From NCBI GenBank assembly GCA_009760855.2, contig WPIO01000015.1, positions 6,288,501-6,352,500 on the forward strand: DNA of 64,000 nt. The letters are read 5' to 3'. Source of the stretch: Cristatella mucedo. Lineage: Eukaryota; Bryozoa; Phylactolaemata; Cristatellidae. How positions within the stretch are numbered: the first letter of the stretch is position 1; every line of letters starts with the position of its first letter. A program made the position numbers and the translations under genes. Of this stretch, positions 9,343-38,900 are shown piece after piece. The notes beneath the pieces were generated by a model. That model saw nothing but the letters and a program-made list of their open reading frames with translations. It was not told where the DNA came from and did no database searches.

Positions 9343-12300
9343 CTATACTAATATTACATTTTTCACAATGACCTGCAGACTCTTTTATCCTATATTGTCC
9401 CTAAGAGTAACTATGAACTCCACAGTCTAACCAATATCGTTTTGAGTCAAATGCTGAAAGTGCTTTTTTAGATTGTGTTATAGTATAAATTTGATGGTTT
9501 CTTGATTGAAATCTTGATTGACTGCAATACAAGTCATATCCAGTTTTAAGACAACCAACATAATCAGAATGTGACAAACACTTCTTTGCTACATATATAT
9601 TTCTTTGTTCCTTTTGCTTTTTTGACTGCAGATTTAACTTCTATTCCTTTATATTTCTTTATAGCTATTTGCATTGAATAGAATTTTGGTCTTAAGAAAA
9701 CACCCTCATCAAAAACAATTGATTTTTCGATCGTAACACCTTTCTCGTCTTTAATGAAATCTTTTGTTTTTGGATCTACTGACTATTTCTCACATATTTC
9801 ATCCTTAAATTTCCCTAGACTTCCCTTATTATCTGGTATAATCTTTTCAGCTCCTTCTAATTTCCATATATCTTGATTCATAGGATACCCAGACACATCT
9901 AGGTAATCTAAATAATTTTCAAAGTCTCTATAAACATTATCAGTATTTATTTGCATTACCAAAGAATCAGTGTCAGTATAGGTAAGTGTTACTTTTTCAT
10001 TAAAATAATCTTTTATTGTATTACAATATAAATCTTGCATTATTAGTTTTGAAATATCTAGAATTGTAAAACCTAAATAAATGGGTTTATCAAGACAGAT
10101 CTCTGCTTTCGTTGTTTCAATTCCAACTAAATCTCGATTAAACAATCTTCTGTCTTTAAATCTTGCACTCATTTACTTTTATCTGAAACTACACTATCCT
10201 TATCATATTTAAGATCAAACAACTCAATGTTTACTCGTTCTCTAACATTTTCCATTGTCTTTCCAAAGAATGCATTGTTTTTGAGTTTCTAATATTCTTT
10301 TTCAAAGTCATCCTTGACTACTTTTCTTCTTTCAATGTTATTAACTACATATCCACTCAACCATCTACTTTGTGTAAAACTCATTACTCTATGTATCTTT
10401 GTTAATACATATCCTCTTTCAATTGCAAGTTGTAGATTTCTATAATGGATAACATATTTAACTTTAGGTTCTAGATCAACAATAAGTCTTTCCACTTTAC
10501 TTTTGCAATCATCTATTTTTTCTAATCATCCCTTAATAACGTTTTCTTTTGATACCCAAGGGTATTCTTCAGCGCTTACTTTTCTTCTAATTGGTAGAAT
10601 AGGATAATCAGAGTAAGTGTCATGTAATCCATCAAGACAGTGCATATCTACTTCAAAAGCATAACCAGTTTCAGCATCTTCTTTTAATGATGATATCTTT
10701 TTAATTGGAAACTTTTTTATTTGCTTACTATCTAAAAACTTGAAATTAGAAATTGGAAGTGGTTGTGTCATTGCTGTAGCATATAATGAATTCGCATCAA
10801 CATAAAGTAATACACTCTTTACTGTAGTACTATCATAATTAGAAGCCATTTCATTGTTTGCTTTGATATATCTACATGATGCTTGTGTTTTTCCTCCTCT
10901 TATTGCACTTTCAAAGAAGTCAAAATGTTCAAAGTTTGTTAATAAATCTAGTTTAACCTTTGAAAATCTCAAAACTGCAGACCAAGTTAAACCAGGTACT
11001 GTAAGGAAATTGGCAGGCTCTAAACCATCAATTTTCTTTGACAAATGTCTAAAATGCTGAAATACATCTGCAAGTAGAAGGACATCCATAGTTAGATAAA
11101 TATCGCTGTACTTTCCTAATGTATCTTCAGTGCATGGATCTATTTTTTTTCATCAATGCTCAAACTTTCTTAACACGATCATAATCTTTTTCATCTATGC
11201 TTGTGTCATTTAATGTGCTATAAAAACTTTTAATTGGGGCAGGTGACTATTCATCTAGTCTCGAAAATGAGTCTATATACTCATAGGGCAATATACCTTT
11301 TTCTTTTAATAGATCGAATTCTTTATCATCCACCATCGAAAAGTAATTTCTTGTTTTTTCTAATGGTTTTCCTGATTTAACAACATTATTGACAAGATCT
11401 GCTAAACCTTTTAAAAAAACATTTGTAAAGAGTCTTTAAAAAGTAAGCAAACCAATTCCAATATTTATATATTTCTCCGTGTTATTGGCAATGACTTTTT
11501 TATCTAGTTTTAAATCGTAAAACTCTTGTACTAATAAATGTGAGTCGTAACCTTTTAAGTTGTGAGTAAGTACTGGAAGTTTAAACTTCTTATGAATAAT
11601 GAGATTTAAGTTGCAAGCATTATGTGCAGCACCCCTATACTTTCCTGTTAAATGATAGTGATCTATAACTTTATCTTCATCTAAATTATAATCGCAAATA
11701 TGACAAACAGTTGCATTCTCGAAATCTTCTTTGTCTTCTTCCTTAAAATTACTATAATCAAATGTATTGTATTTATCAAAAACAGGTTTCACTTCATTTT
11801 TTATTGTTTCAACTTCTTCTACAAAAATTTTAAATAGATCTCTAACATTATTTGAACCATTGAATAATTTAAATGTTCTTTATTTTCCCTCATAATCAAT
11901 AATAGTATAAGCAGATGAATAAGGAATATGCTTTTGAAAAGTACCTTGTGGGGTAGTAGGATCTTCTTTATCTGTTTTTCTACCGCTTGTAAGTAAACAT
12001 TCAAAGTCTGCATAAGCAACATAAGGACACCATAACGTTTTAGCAAAATCTCTGAAATAACATTTATCGCCTTTTTTACTATCTGCACTTGGTATTCTTA
12101 TTCTAGACACCATCATTTCCACGTTTGCAAGCATCAACATGTGATTCTAGTTGATCTTTAGAGTAAAATCTACACAAAAATCTTTTACAACTAAGCTGTG
12201 TTCCATATCCTTTGCTACTTCTACACAAACCATTGAAGTTTTTAATAATTACATAATGAAAGTTGCTTTTATTTGGAGTGCTTTACAGAAGAAGATCTAA

Positions 12301-12774
12301 ATGCTTCTCTTTCTCTTCATCAACTACTATAAGTGGAGCTAGAATTTTATTATCATATTAATAAACATTAATAGTTATGTTAAATTATTCAGCTAAATGA
12401 GGAATATCAACAGCATTTAATAAGTTTGAAGGATAATTTTCCATAACGTTGAACAACTCTTCTATCCTCTTTAGATGCTGTGAATATTTCTCATGTAATA
12501 TTTCCTTTAAATCGGCAACAGATTCTGGATGACCATCTCTCCAGTGGAGAAACCTTAACACACACCATAAAGCACAAAGATTATCTGATTCATTCTTTAT
12601 ATTAATTGTTGATCTCTTCTTTTCTAATTCTTCTGGCATTGGTAAATAACTACCGCCGAATTTATGTCTAAAATAAGAAAACTTTGCATAAATAGCATTA
12701 ATGCCAACTATAATCCAATTAGAACCTCTTTCTAACCATTCGTCTACTTTCTTTTTAAAAGATGCAAATTGCAT
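9323..12774 (-). pseudogene. Maverick family-B DNA polymerase with endonuclease-VII-like module
   Basis: The frame is read from 12774 down to a TGA at 9323-9325. The order is: N-terminal module with GGSYLPMPEELEKK and INIKNESDNLCALW (12774-12385); exonuclease motif AYADFECLL (about 12040); an endonuclease-VII-like Cys/His block CHICDYNLDEDKVIDHYH then HNACNLNL (about 11700-11600); THNLKGYDSHLL (about 11560); MDVLLLADVFQHFR (11089); motif A YVDANSLYATA (about 10798); motif B NNAFFGKTMENVR (about 10260-10220); motif C YTDTDSLV (about 9980); and a C-terminal part with KRYWLDCGVHSYS (about 9430). This is the protein-primed type used by Mavericks and adintoviruses. Several in-frame stops (for example near 9781, 10271, 10524, 11160, 11245 and 11434) and frame changes (near 10175 and 11130) show it is dead. 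Confidence 0.85.
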
Positions 12775-12802
12775 TTTAATTATTCTATCAATATCTGAGA
12801 CT

Positions 12803-13315
12803 CTATTTTTTTGAATTACTTACTCCTGCAAATGGCTGGTAATTAAACGCACCACTTTCTGAAACTAAAATAGGCAAAATAACAAGGGTAATTTTTAAGT
12901 CACTCGTGTTTTTTAGTACTTCTTTAATAAATAATTTCAGTTCTACTCCAATATTATCATATATTACATCAAAATCAATTACGTTCTCATCTAGTCCAAT
13001 ATATTCATGATCTAAGAATTTACCATCAGATTTTCCTAAAAATCAACCCGTTTCTTGTATTCTCATTAACCTCTTGGATTCTCTATCGAAAGACCATCCG
13101 CTTGTAGGCTTAACGGTTTTCTTAGCAATGAGATTATCTAGTTTTATAGATGTTGGTGATCGCAAAATTGCAATAAATGCATCTACACTATCTTCTGAGA
13201 CAGGATATTTTGGAAGAAGATCTATACGTTGTTTTACCTCTTCTCTAATACGTTTTGCATGTTCGCTAAATGTTTCACCCTCCCGTCACATAAAGTTGTC
13301 AATGTTTTGAGACAT
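12803..13315 (-). pseudogene. Maverick gene upstream of polymerase
   Basis: The frame starts at ATG 13315 (MSQNIDNFM), with a TGA at codon 10 and another near 13046, and ends at a TAG at 12803-12805. It includes SGWSFDRESKRLMRIQETG, then DHEYIGLDENVIDFDVIYD and ITLVILPILVSESGAFNY. Segments like these precede the polymerase in related invertebrate elements, where they may be fused to it. It is separated from the polymerase start by about 30 bases. The function is unknown. Two in-frame stops and no frameshift are seen. Confidence 0.5.
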
Positions 13316-13406
13316 ATATAAAGATAGAAAATTTATTTAATTAAATATTAAATTAACTGCAAATATTTTTTACTATTATATAGTTACATCAACCTAAACA
13401 ACTCTT

Positions 13407-13587
13407 AGTAGATATAAAATGAAGGGTATGGAGGATAGGGTCTCGAGAATGACGACACCCATTAAATAAATCGGACGATGAGAAACGATCGAGCGATAGC
13501 GAGATTGTTTATCGGAGGACGATTTGTTTAATTGATTACGTCATTCGATCGAGCCTTAGGCTACATGCCATTCATTTTATATCTACT
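13407..13587. repeat. 181-bp imperfect palindrome at Maverick edge
   Basis: The outer 17 bases (13407-13423) are repeated exactly in reverse complement at 13571-13587. Inner parts also match imperfectly, for example 13461-13473 against 13520-13532 (12 of 13). The ends begin AG and finish CT. LINE sequence starts directly to the right and the AT-rich Maverick lies to the left. It is probably the element's terminus or a fold-back element inserted there. Confidence 0.55.
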
Positions 13588-14810
13588 TGGGGTACCTCAG
13601 GGCTCCGTGCTAGGTCGGTTCCTTTCACGGTTTATACTCTCCCTCTTGCTGAGGTGGTTACCAAGCACAATCTAGGCTTCACTTCTATGCGAATGGCACT
13701 CAGTTGTACCTTTGCTTTGATCCTTCCTAGCCCTCCAGCACGTCGAATTATCTCAGCTCCCTTCCTGCATGTAGTGATGACATCTGCACATGGATAGTAG
13801 GACACTTTCCTTAATTGAATGATGATACAACTGATCTATTAATTATGGGCAAACCAAGTATGGTTAAGGAATTTTAAAACCCAACGCTCGAAATCGGCAC
13901 TGCCAGCATATCTCCACATCCCCTGTTAAATCTGCACGAAATGTAGGCGTCCTTTCCCACAAAATACCAGCTGATTTAACAGCCTCTTTTGTACGGCAAC
14001 AAAAGAGCCTTAAAGGCTGTCGCCACCGCTTGCATCGGCAATACAGTATAGCCCACCGAAGGATTCAAACTCACGACCATGGGGTGGAGGTCGTGAAAAG
14101 TAACTGCCTTACCTAGTGAGCCATCACGGCTCACCCAACGTGGCCCATCGTTAGACGACCATACCAGCTCCATAGTCAATTATGCCTACTTTCAGCTACA
14201 TCGTATTGCTAAGACTCGGGCTTGCTTAGACATTGATACAAAATCCAAATAATTCCACGTATTTGTAAAAACATGTCGACTTCTGCAGTTTCCACATCAC
14301 ATCACTTCTCGCCGACCTGCACTGGCTCTCAGTCAAGCAACGCATCGACTTTACGGTTCTGTCACTCACTTATAGGTTCCTTCATTCTGTAGTTCCAACC
14401 TACCTATAAGACCTACTCCCCACCAGAATAAGTTAAGAAAGTACCACCAGCTTTTTCAAATCTAATCGTTTAGCAACACCTCGTAAAAAACTCAAATCGT
14501 TTGGAGACGATGTCTTTAGCTTTTATGCTCCCAATGCCTGGAATTCACTAACGATTGGCCACACTACGTCACCCGACTTGACGTTTTAAAAGAAGCTAAA
14601 ACGTAGCTATTTATTACTGCATTTAGTGGGTCCGCGCGATTCGTCCTTTGTCTGCTTATGCCAGCTGACCCTGTGCACGCTGCCACTACTGCATGCTGAC
14701 CCTGTGCATGGCACTCAAACCTCGTTCCTTTTAATCATATGTTAAGGGCCTAGAAGAGATTAAGTTCGCCGACGACGCTTTAAAGTATTTTATTTGGATT
14801 ATTATTCTCC
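13588..14810 (+). mobile_element. LINE-A copy 2, old, interrupted by a SINE
   Basis: Starting with the sequence for the PQGSVLG motif region, this copy follows the LINE-A reverse transcriptase C-terminal half to its 3' tail near 14760-14810. It has many substitutions and small indels; no long ORF survives. The SINE at 13968-14136 splits it. The abrupt 5' edge lies at the Maverick palindrome. Confidence 0.7.
13968..14136 (-). mobile_element. tRNA-derived SINE-1, copy a
   Basis: In minus sense it begins GGTGAGCCGTGATGG, with a B-box-like segment (gtttgaatcc in this copy). It matches the copies at 50684-50852 and 61373-61546 over most of its length. It is inserted in LINE-A copy 2, with LINE sequence on both sides. 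Confidence 0.7.
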
Positions 14811-14817
14811 CGCAGTA

Positions 14818-15345
14818 CTAACTGACTATAATAATAGTAATGCACTTGATAAAGTGCCCTCAGAGAGCTCAATCTCTTTCTAGGCGCTATACATTTGCTG
14901 CAAGGGAAACGCGATTGAATGGTGTGTAATATCATGCTTGATGAACAACATGAATACATGGCTAGGGGTGACATGCACAGGGTCGGCATGCAAATGTGGT
15001 TAATGGAAGCATGCAGTGTCAGCTCGCATAAGCACATACAGGACGAATCACAGAGACCCACTAAATGCTGTCATCAATAGGTGTTTTATAATTTCTTTTT
15101 AAATGCAGTCAAGTCAGGGGATGTCATTGCGCAAGTAGGGACTCAAATCCAGGCATTGGGAGCATACGAACTAAATGCACGATTACAAAAGGATTTGAGG
15201 TGTATACAAGGCATTGGTAAACCGTTGGATTCCGAAAAGTGGATAGTACGATGCTTGGCCTGGTGGAGGAGTAGATCTGAGAGAAAAGCTGGGAGCCAAA
15301 GAATGAATATGTAAGTCAGCATTCCCGAGGTCGTTATACAGTCGA
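14818..15345 (-). mobile_element. LINE-A copy 3, 3' part
   Basis: This minus-strand copy has the 3' tail near 14818-14890, the untranslated part with repeated tgcat words, and the C-terminal coding part, including the segment corresponding to FGDRAFSSYAPKAWNS (here degraded, about 15140-15220). It lies tail to tail with LINE-A copy 2. Confidence 0.7.
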
Positions 15346-15559
15346 GGTAGCACTGACTCAAAGCATATCGTCTGACAGTAATTACCAATAGCTCATTTTA
15401 TAGTGCCATTCGATAGCCCTAAACATCACTGGTCCAGTGCTAAACAGATTAGATCTTAAGTTCGGATGTAGATGGCTGTCTGCCATCCAGCGAGCCCTTG
15501 AAGTACTAGATACCTAAGGATACGGTCTTATACCCCATTCTATTAAATGAATATACTCT

Positions 15560-15722
15560 CTATTTGGCCTATGTCATCACCGAGAGTAATCTTGGCTTTC
15601 ATTTCCATGCCGACGACACCAAGCTCTCCCTATCCTTAGAACCCATATCAACCATGCTCTGCATCAGACTCAACTCCCTTGCAGATTCCATTGACTCAAC
15701 TTCTGATGGATTATGACGATAC
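15560..15722 (+). mobile_element. LINE-A reverse-transcriptase fragment
   Basis: The plus strand encodes LGFHFHADDTKLSLS, the motif C region with the aromatic residue before ADD changed to His. It is followed by a LNSLADSID segment matching other LINE-A copies. It is short and old. Confidence 0.55.
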
Positions 15723-15757
15723 AATCTGCCTAGTAGTTAATGTGCAAGCCTAAAAAT

Positions 15758-15903
15758 CAAATATAATTAATTTGTATAGCAGCCAAGCAGATTTTAATTT
15801 CTCTTCACATATGAACCGGTGCTCGAGCCCACGACCTCGGTCATCAAATACATTCACTTTTACCATGGTTCGAGGCGAGTGTATTAACCACTGGGCCAAA
15901 CCA
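15758..15903 (-). mobile_element. tRNA-derived SINE-2, copy a
   Basis: The tRNA-like head (TGGCCCAGTGGTTAA, then GGGCTCGAGCACC in minus sense) and the LINE-A-like tail TTTGTATAGC (plus sense) match the SINE-2 family. It is diverged in the middle. Confidence 0.6.
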
Positions 15904-17402
15904 GAGCAGTGTAACCTGCAAGTTGGCAGATCTTAGTGCAAGATTGGTTCATATAGCATCACTCTAGTGACGTCTGCCAGAAGGAATGCAATGTCTGGGT
16001 TTGCTGTTCGTTCCAGAACCACTTCTCATTTGATGAACACATTACAGCCACTGTCGATTGGGCCAACTTGCAGCCGACCAACATGTCGACATTGGGGCTT
16101 GCACAGATGAGTACAATAGCCGAACCGGTTCACGACTTTGCGGAATCGCATGAAATCAAAGCAATCTCCATTAATTAGGACTTCGAGCAAGCGCCCCTGA
16201 TCCCAACAGGTACAACACTTAAGTAGCCTGACTGGCCTGTCGTAAACGTCATAACTGCAAAGTCACACTGCTTGTGCATGTACTTTACTGGCTCCATATC
16301 ACGTGCACAATCAACTACAAAACCGCCTCTCCGACTGTCAGGTCGCTTCATCTGATGATCAAGCTTCATGCTCGCATGCACTGAAATCTGGAACTCATCC
16401 ATCACCACCGGTATCGACTTTCCGCCATTCGGCACAGCTCTCCCACCACTCCATTGAACTTGGCTTTTTTGGCTGTGCACTTTTCATGCGTACCTATGCA
16501 TGATTCAGTACATGCTACTAACCAGTGTTCAGACTAACGAGTGGCCCTGAGCGTCTTCTCGTGTGCTTCCTCGTCTGAGCTTGATGCCACACTTGCCAAT
16601 AAATTTTGGCCACTGCTTGTCCTGCAACGAGTTGTGCACTGCCTGGAAGAAGATTTGGTTCTCCTGGGGAGCTACATGAAAGACATTATGATTACGCTAA
16701 GTTTCATTACTGTATGATACTGAGCGATGCTTGCGATGCATGGCTGCACATGCTCATCCGACGATCACCCGTCATTCCTTGCTATATGATCACGCAGCAT
16801 CAGCTACTTTACTTGAACTTGACGGTGCTAGAAATCAGCCACAGCAGCTGACTGAAACGAGTCTTCGATTCAACAAACAGGCACTACCTCACGGCAGAAC
16901 AATGCCCAGCAATAATAATCCATCTTTAAAGAGAATCATGCACCGAGGCACCAGACCATTGCCGGCCGGCAGGCAGGCAGGCAAGTATCCTCATCAAGTA
17001 CACAATAAAAGACTGCAGCATATCACTACAAGACTGCTTTAGAGGGCAGCCGGGGATGCATAAAAAAGTCAGCATTCTGCGATAGACTCCACTAAATCCT
17101 GGAGTCAAGCGAACTAAATGCAGGTGCAAATACTCTTACTGAGCCACCGACGGCAGAGGGAACGTCTGTGGTGGGAAGCTCCGACTGCCGAGATCCAGAG
17201 GGCGGTGGCACACTCGCTCACCACTGAAGCGTCTGACCCCTGGGTCAGCTGGTGAGTGTGACCCAGGGCTAAGCTGCTGCTGCTCTCTCATCAAGACTGC
17301 TCTAGATCGAATGCAACCTGCTCTAGAGCAACAGGCGGGGGGGGGGGGGGGCAACTGCTGCCACCGTCACCTCGCTTCGTCCCATAGCTGAACGGTGCCT
17401 GC
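15904..17402. other. Intergenic sequence downstream of the zinc-finger gene
   Basis: Short ORFs here show no recognisable motif and none stands out by length or composition. A poly-G run (about 17337-17351) and a short CAGG repeat near 16970 are the only simple features. It may contain the 3' untranslated region of the minus-strand zinc-finger gene, but I see no clear poly(A) signal in minus sense. Confidence 0.5.
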
Positions 17403-34822
<17,420 letters not shown>

Positions 34823-35261
34823 GTCAGAAGGTCGGGCAAGGAGACATGTACTCACAAACCGCATCAAAAGATCTCATTACACGGCCAGCTGCCATTAGAG
34901 GACAGACGGAAGCCAGCAGCTACAGGGTCAGCTGATCACGAAAAGCATGAGCACATAAAGCTATGACAGTGGCCATGCCACTGACAACCCAGGTAGGCAG
35001 CACATCTGCAGAGGACCAGCACAGGATAGGGAGTACAAAAACAATAAGGCTAGCATAGCAACTGCAGCAAAACAAAAATCTCTTTCTGGGCAATTTAGAC
35101 ATGCTGGAAAGAAAGTACATAATTAGTTAGTGATAGCACACACACGAACACACACACACACACACACACGCACAAAACACACATGGAAAGCGATAGCATT
35201 CATTAGTACAAACACACAAAATGCACATACATCCAGAAAATGCTGCTAATATCCTGATGTC

Positions 35262-35720
35262 TTTAGATTCTTTTTAGATGTCAAGTCGGGAGGAGGTCTA
35301 AACACCACTCGGAAGTGAGTTCCAGGTTATGACAGCTGTTGAAGTAAATGCGCGGTCTCTATAAAGTATTTGAGGTTGGTTCGAGGCACAGCAGCTAAAC
35401 GACTAGAGTCAAAAGAGCAGGTGGAACGATGCCAACCTGGGGCTTTATTCGCACCGGTAGCCTGGCTTAAGGTCACTTGAAAATAGGATGCCTAGATTTC
35501 GAGCAGAAGCTACAGGGGATAAACTGGACGAGCCCATTTCGAATTCCATTTCGAAGGACAGGTTTTCTAATCTCTGAGTAGCACTAGGTTTGCCCATAGC
35601 TAGTAAGTTGGTTGTATCGTCATCAATTTGAGACTGTTTGCCGTCATTCAAGTTCAAAAGCAAGTGGCACATGCAGAAACTGAGCTGAGACAGTTTGATG
35701 TGCAGGAGGGCTGGCAGAGA
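35262..35720 (-). mobile_element. LINE-A fragments
   Basis: The minus strand encodes TTNLLAMGKPSATQRLENLS and SPVASARNLGILFSSDL, preceded to the left by the C-terminal part with an internal deletion. It lacks the 3' tail. Confidence 0.65.
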
Positions 35721-35867
35721 TCAAAGCATAGGTATCATAGCTGTAGGTCACCTGTACGAAAGACACGAAAGCCTACATTGCACTTGGCGATTTCATTGGC
35801 ATGAGGAAGGGTACAAATTGTGAAACAAAGCACAGATTCTCGAGGCACCTCCCCGCCCACACAGTAA

Positions 35868-36010
35868 ATAGAAATAAATATAATTCATTTGTATAGCGCC
35901 CCAAGAGAACTTAATCCCTATTCAGGCGCTTCACATGTGCCTCCGTACTCGAGCCCACAACCTCAGTCAAACCTTGGTCGGGGCCAGCATCTGAACCAGT
36001 GGACCAAAGG
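35868..36010 (-). mobile_element. SINE-2, copy d
   Basis: In minus sense, a tRNA-like head with GTGGGCTCGAG is followed by AAGCGCCTGAATAGGGATTA and a LINE-A-like tail. It is the clearest copy for comparing the shared 3' end. Confidence 0.75.
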
Positions 36011-36269
36011 CTCTTCAGACCACTGTTGGCCATTGACATCAGTTGCTCTGCTCGATAATTAATTGATTATAGGATGATTAATGAGGATCTGAAACGTTGC
36101 ATTGACACTGCCAGTAATGCCCAAGTGAGATGAGGGGCACTGAAGCAAGACTCAGTGATCAAAATGCTGCCAAAAGGTCCAGAACATAAGCAGAGACTCT
36201 AGCTAGTCAGCATTCCTGACTTCTGTTTATTCCTGCAGCAGTGGTGACTCTGTGAAGTGACTTGCTCTA

Positions 36270-37440
36270 AAAACCTGACTGTAAAATAGTGGCAAGGTTT
36301 GAAGTTTTGATATTAGAGTTTAGCTCGTCTGCCACAACTCGTCGAGTCTTTGATGGGAGTGGCAGTAGGGAGATTGGACAGTTGTTGTTCAAGCTCAGTA
36401 CGTCTAAAACTGCTTTTCATATTAGTGGTATAATAACCTTTTTGAACGGTGCAGGGACAAGGCCTGAGGTTAGGGACATTCGTAGCATGCTAGTTATGCC
36501 TGGCATCAGCAGATCTATGCACCGTCGAGTTAGGACAGTGACAGTCGAGTCTACAGGGCTGGTAGTGTTATTATACTGCAAGATGAACTTCACAATGAGG
36601 TCACTAGTGGCATACTTGGATACAGACGTAAGAGTTGCTAGCAATTGAGGGAAAGGAGTCTTGAGATGTTGCTGAGGGAGAGGAGTCCTATGGGGCACCG
36701 CTGTTACTTTAGGGGCAGACTCTCTGATTTCAAGTATCATGCTCACAAAGAAGCCTACGAAGCGATCTACATCACAGGGATCACGAGGTGAGTTGCTGAC
36801 CTGCCAGCAGTTAAGGAGATCAAGGTCAGTGATCGACATTGGCATTTTAGGATTTGCATCAGCGATTCGACAACGTTTTTGTACAAGCTAGACTTTGCCA
36901 TGGCTAGCTGGGGATGGGAAATATTTACAATAGGCCTTACGTGGCAGCCGATGAACAATCAGCCCTGATCTTTTGTATGCTTTCTCAAGCGTGCATCAAG
37001 TAGTCCTAGTTAGTTTCATGTCCATAGTAAACCGTAGAAAATCTAGACGAGGGCGTAGACTGTGGTACATAGTCTGAGGAGCAACCTTGTCGTGAAAGTC
37101 GGCTAGTGTCGTGTTGTCCTTCCCAACAGTGAAAAAAAATCGGGCCGACAACTGAGCAGCAAGGACTAGGAAGGAACTTTTGCAACAGAGACAACATCAA
37201 TGTCAAGGCTCTTAATGTTTCGTGATTAGTAAATGAGTCAGCATTCCGAAAGGGTCACAAACTGCAGATAGAATGAGATTCGCATGTGGTCAGGTGCCCT
37301 GCTTTTTTAACAGAAGTTGACAGCATACAATCGTGGGAAAATATCTGATCGAGTGTGCTACCTTTAGCGAGAGTGGGGTCCTGCACGTGACCCACGAGAG
37401 AAAATGAATCAGTCAGCACGTGACATTCGGCCCTTCGGGG
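36270..37440 (-). mobile_element. LINE ORF2 5' half (endonuclease end and linker)
   Basis: Read from 37440 leftwards: a segment with GHVQDPTLAKGSTLDQIFS (APE-type endonuclease C-terminus), a degraded middle, then RFVGFFVSMILEIRESAP and LMPGITSMLRMSLTSGLVP (linker before the RT). It is the only copy in the window covering this part. Several stops and shifts are present. Confidence 0.65.
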
Positions 37441-38386
37441 GGGGGGGCGGTCAGTTGAATGTATTGGACCCCTTCACCGTTTTTGCCACCCAGTTCATCT
37501 GCAGAATGTCAACACTAGTAGTAATGCACTTCACTTCAATCACTATCTCACCGACAGGTGAAAATTATGAAGAATAAAAAAGAATTCGCATTCATGATTT
37601 CTGGGCGGTATTTTTTCTTACTTATATTTGTACGAGTGCTGAGTTGGCACTAACCTATGTATGCCCAGGAATTTATATCCTATCAGTAGCCCCACAAGTA
37701 AAGAAGACAAAAGCGTGTTTTCATTTGAGAGTAATGTAAAGCTGACACCAAGCACAGCCGCTTTTGCTGATCATTCGAAATCGTTAGACAAACAACTTCC
37801 ACGTCATCCACAACCGAAAGAGTTAGGACCACAGAGACAGATCGGGAGACCGGGCATGGAAATACCTTGCATATACCTGAGGGCGAAAGAATGCTGAAAA
37901 GCAAGGGCTAGAGGCAGCAGCAGAAGTCACGACAGAATAGCACGCTTGCCCGAAAACAGTAGGAGCTCCAGGGGAGCAGTAGCGCCAGCCACCAACGATC
38001 TCTAGCTGAACGAATGCTACATCTAGTTCATTATCGTAGGCAATTACTGCGGCAGTTCGGCTACGATGGGGCCACGCCGAGACAAGTGATGCGAGGTGAG
38101 GGTAGGAGCTGTGGGCAACTACGGCTTCAAAACAGGCTTACAATTGCACCATAATAACCACGTCACAAAATAATTACTAGCATCTTGCAGTGCGTAACTC
38201 TAGAGCCCTCCACCCGACAAAGAGCGGTTGCTACGCGATGTCGTGGAATGGAGCTGTTCTTTCTGTAACCTCTAGACTGTTCTGAACACATGCCGATCGC
38301 CGCAGTTGGGCGTATCGGTAGCCAAGTGCAAGACGATCGAAGGCTCCTGATAACAAACAAGCCGTGTATGCCATGAGCAGGCCAGT

Positions 38387-38391
<5 letters not shown>

Positions 38392-38470
<79 letters not shown>
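38392..38470. repeat. (GA)n microsatellite
   Basis: Pure GA for about 79 bases. Confidence 0.97.
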
Positions 38471-38474
<4 letters not shown>

Positions 38475-38529
38475 CCTGCGGTTAAGTCTTGGCGAAAGCG
38501 TCTTCATAGGTGACGTTAGTAGGCCTAGA

Positions 38530-38900
38530 ACTACTCAGCCAGTGATAGGGCGTGAACCGTTCTTCTTCACGAGGCAATCTCAGCGTTGTTTACTCGGTGA
38601 ATAATCTCCACAGGAAGCGAGCGCTCACTACAACTCAGCGCGGCGGGTCGTGGAGGCCCAAAGGTGGATGCCGCGCTAGACAAGCTGTACCGACGACGGA
38701 TGCAATCGAAACCAAAAGCCACGCGGCCGCTGCACCTACAGCGGCGGCGACGTACAGTAACGCGTCAGGCCGAAGCACAGCGTTACTGCAACATCCGCCG
38801 GTTGGCGCAGCGACTAAGCCGTGCCGCCGGTCTGCCCAACGCGGCACCCTCCCTCGATCCACTCCCTCCGAGGACGGACCCGAATAGCCAAGATCGCAGC
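38530..38900. promoter_or_regulatory. CpG-rich patch upstream of the ZNF341-like gene
   Basis: CpG is dense here (GCGGCGGCGACG, ACGCGGCCGC, GCCGCCGG) compared with the flanks. Two plus frames and one minus frame are open, as expected from GC-rich DNA. It could be a promoter, or an exon of an unrecognised gene. No motif identifies a product. Confidence 0.3.

Noticed and set aside
1158-13315. In-frame TGA codons in several Maverick genes, suggesting a reassigned genetic code.
   Set aside because: TAA and TAG stops and several frameshifts occur in the same genes, and TGG is used normally, so ordinary decay is the better reading.
38552-38887. Basic plus-strand ORF of 111 codons that could be a gene.
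   Set aside because: Several overlapping frames are open because of high GC, and no motif or splice support is present.
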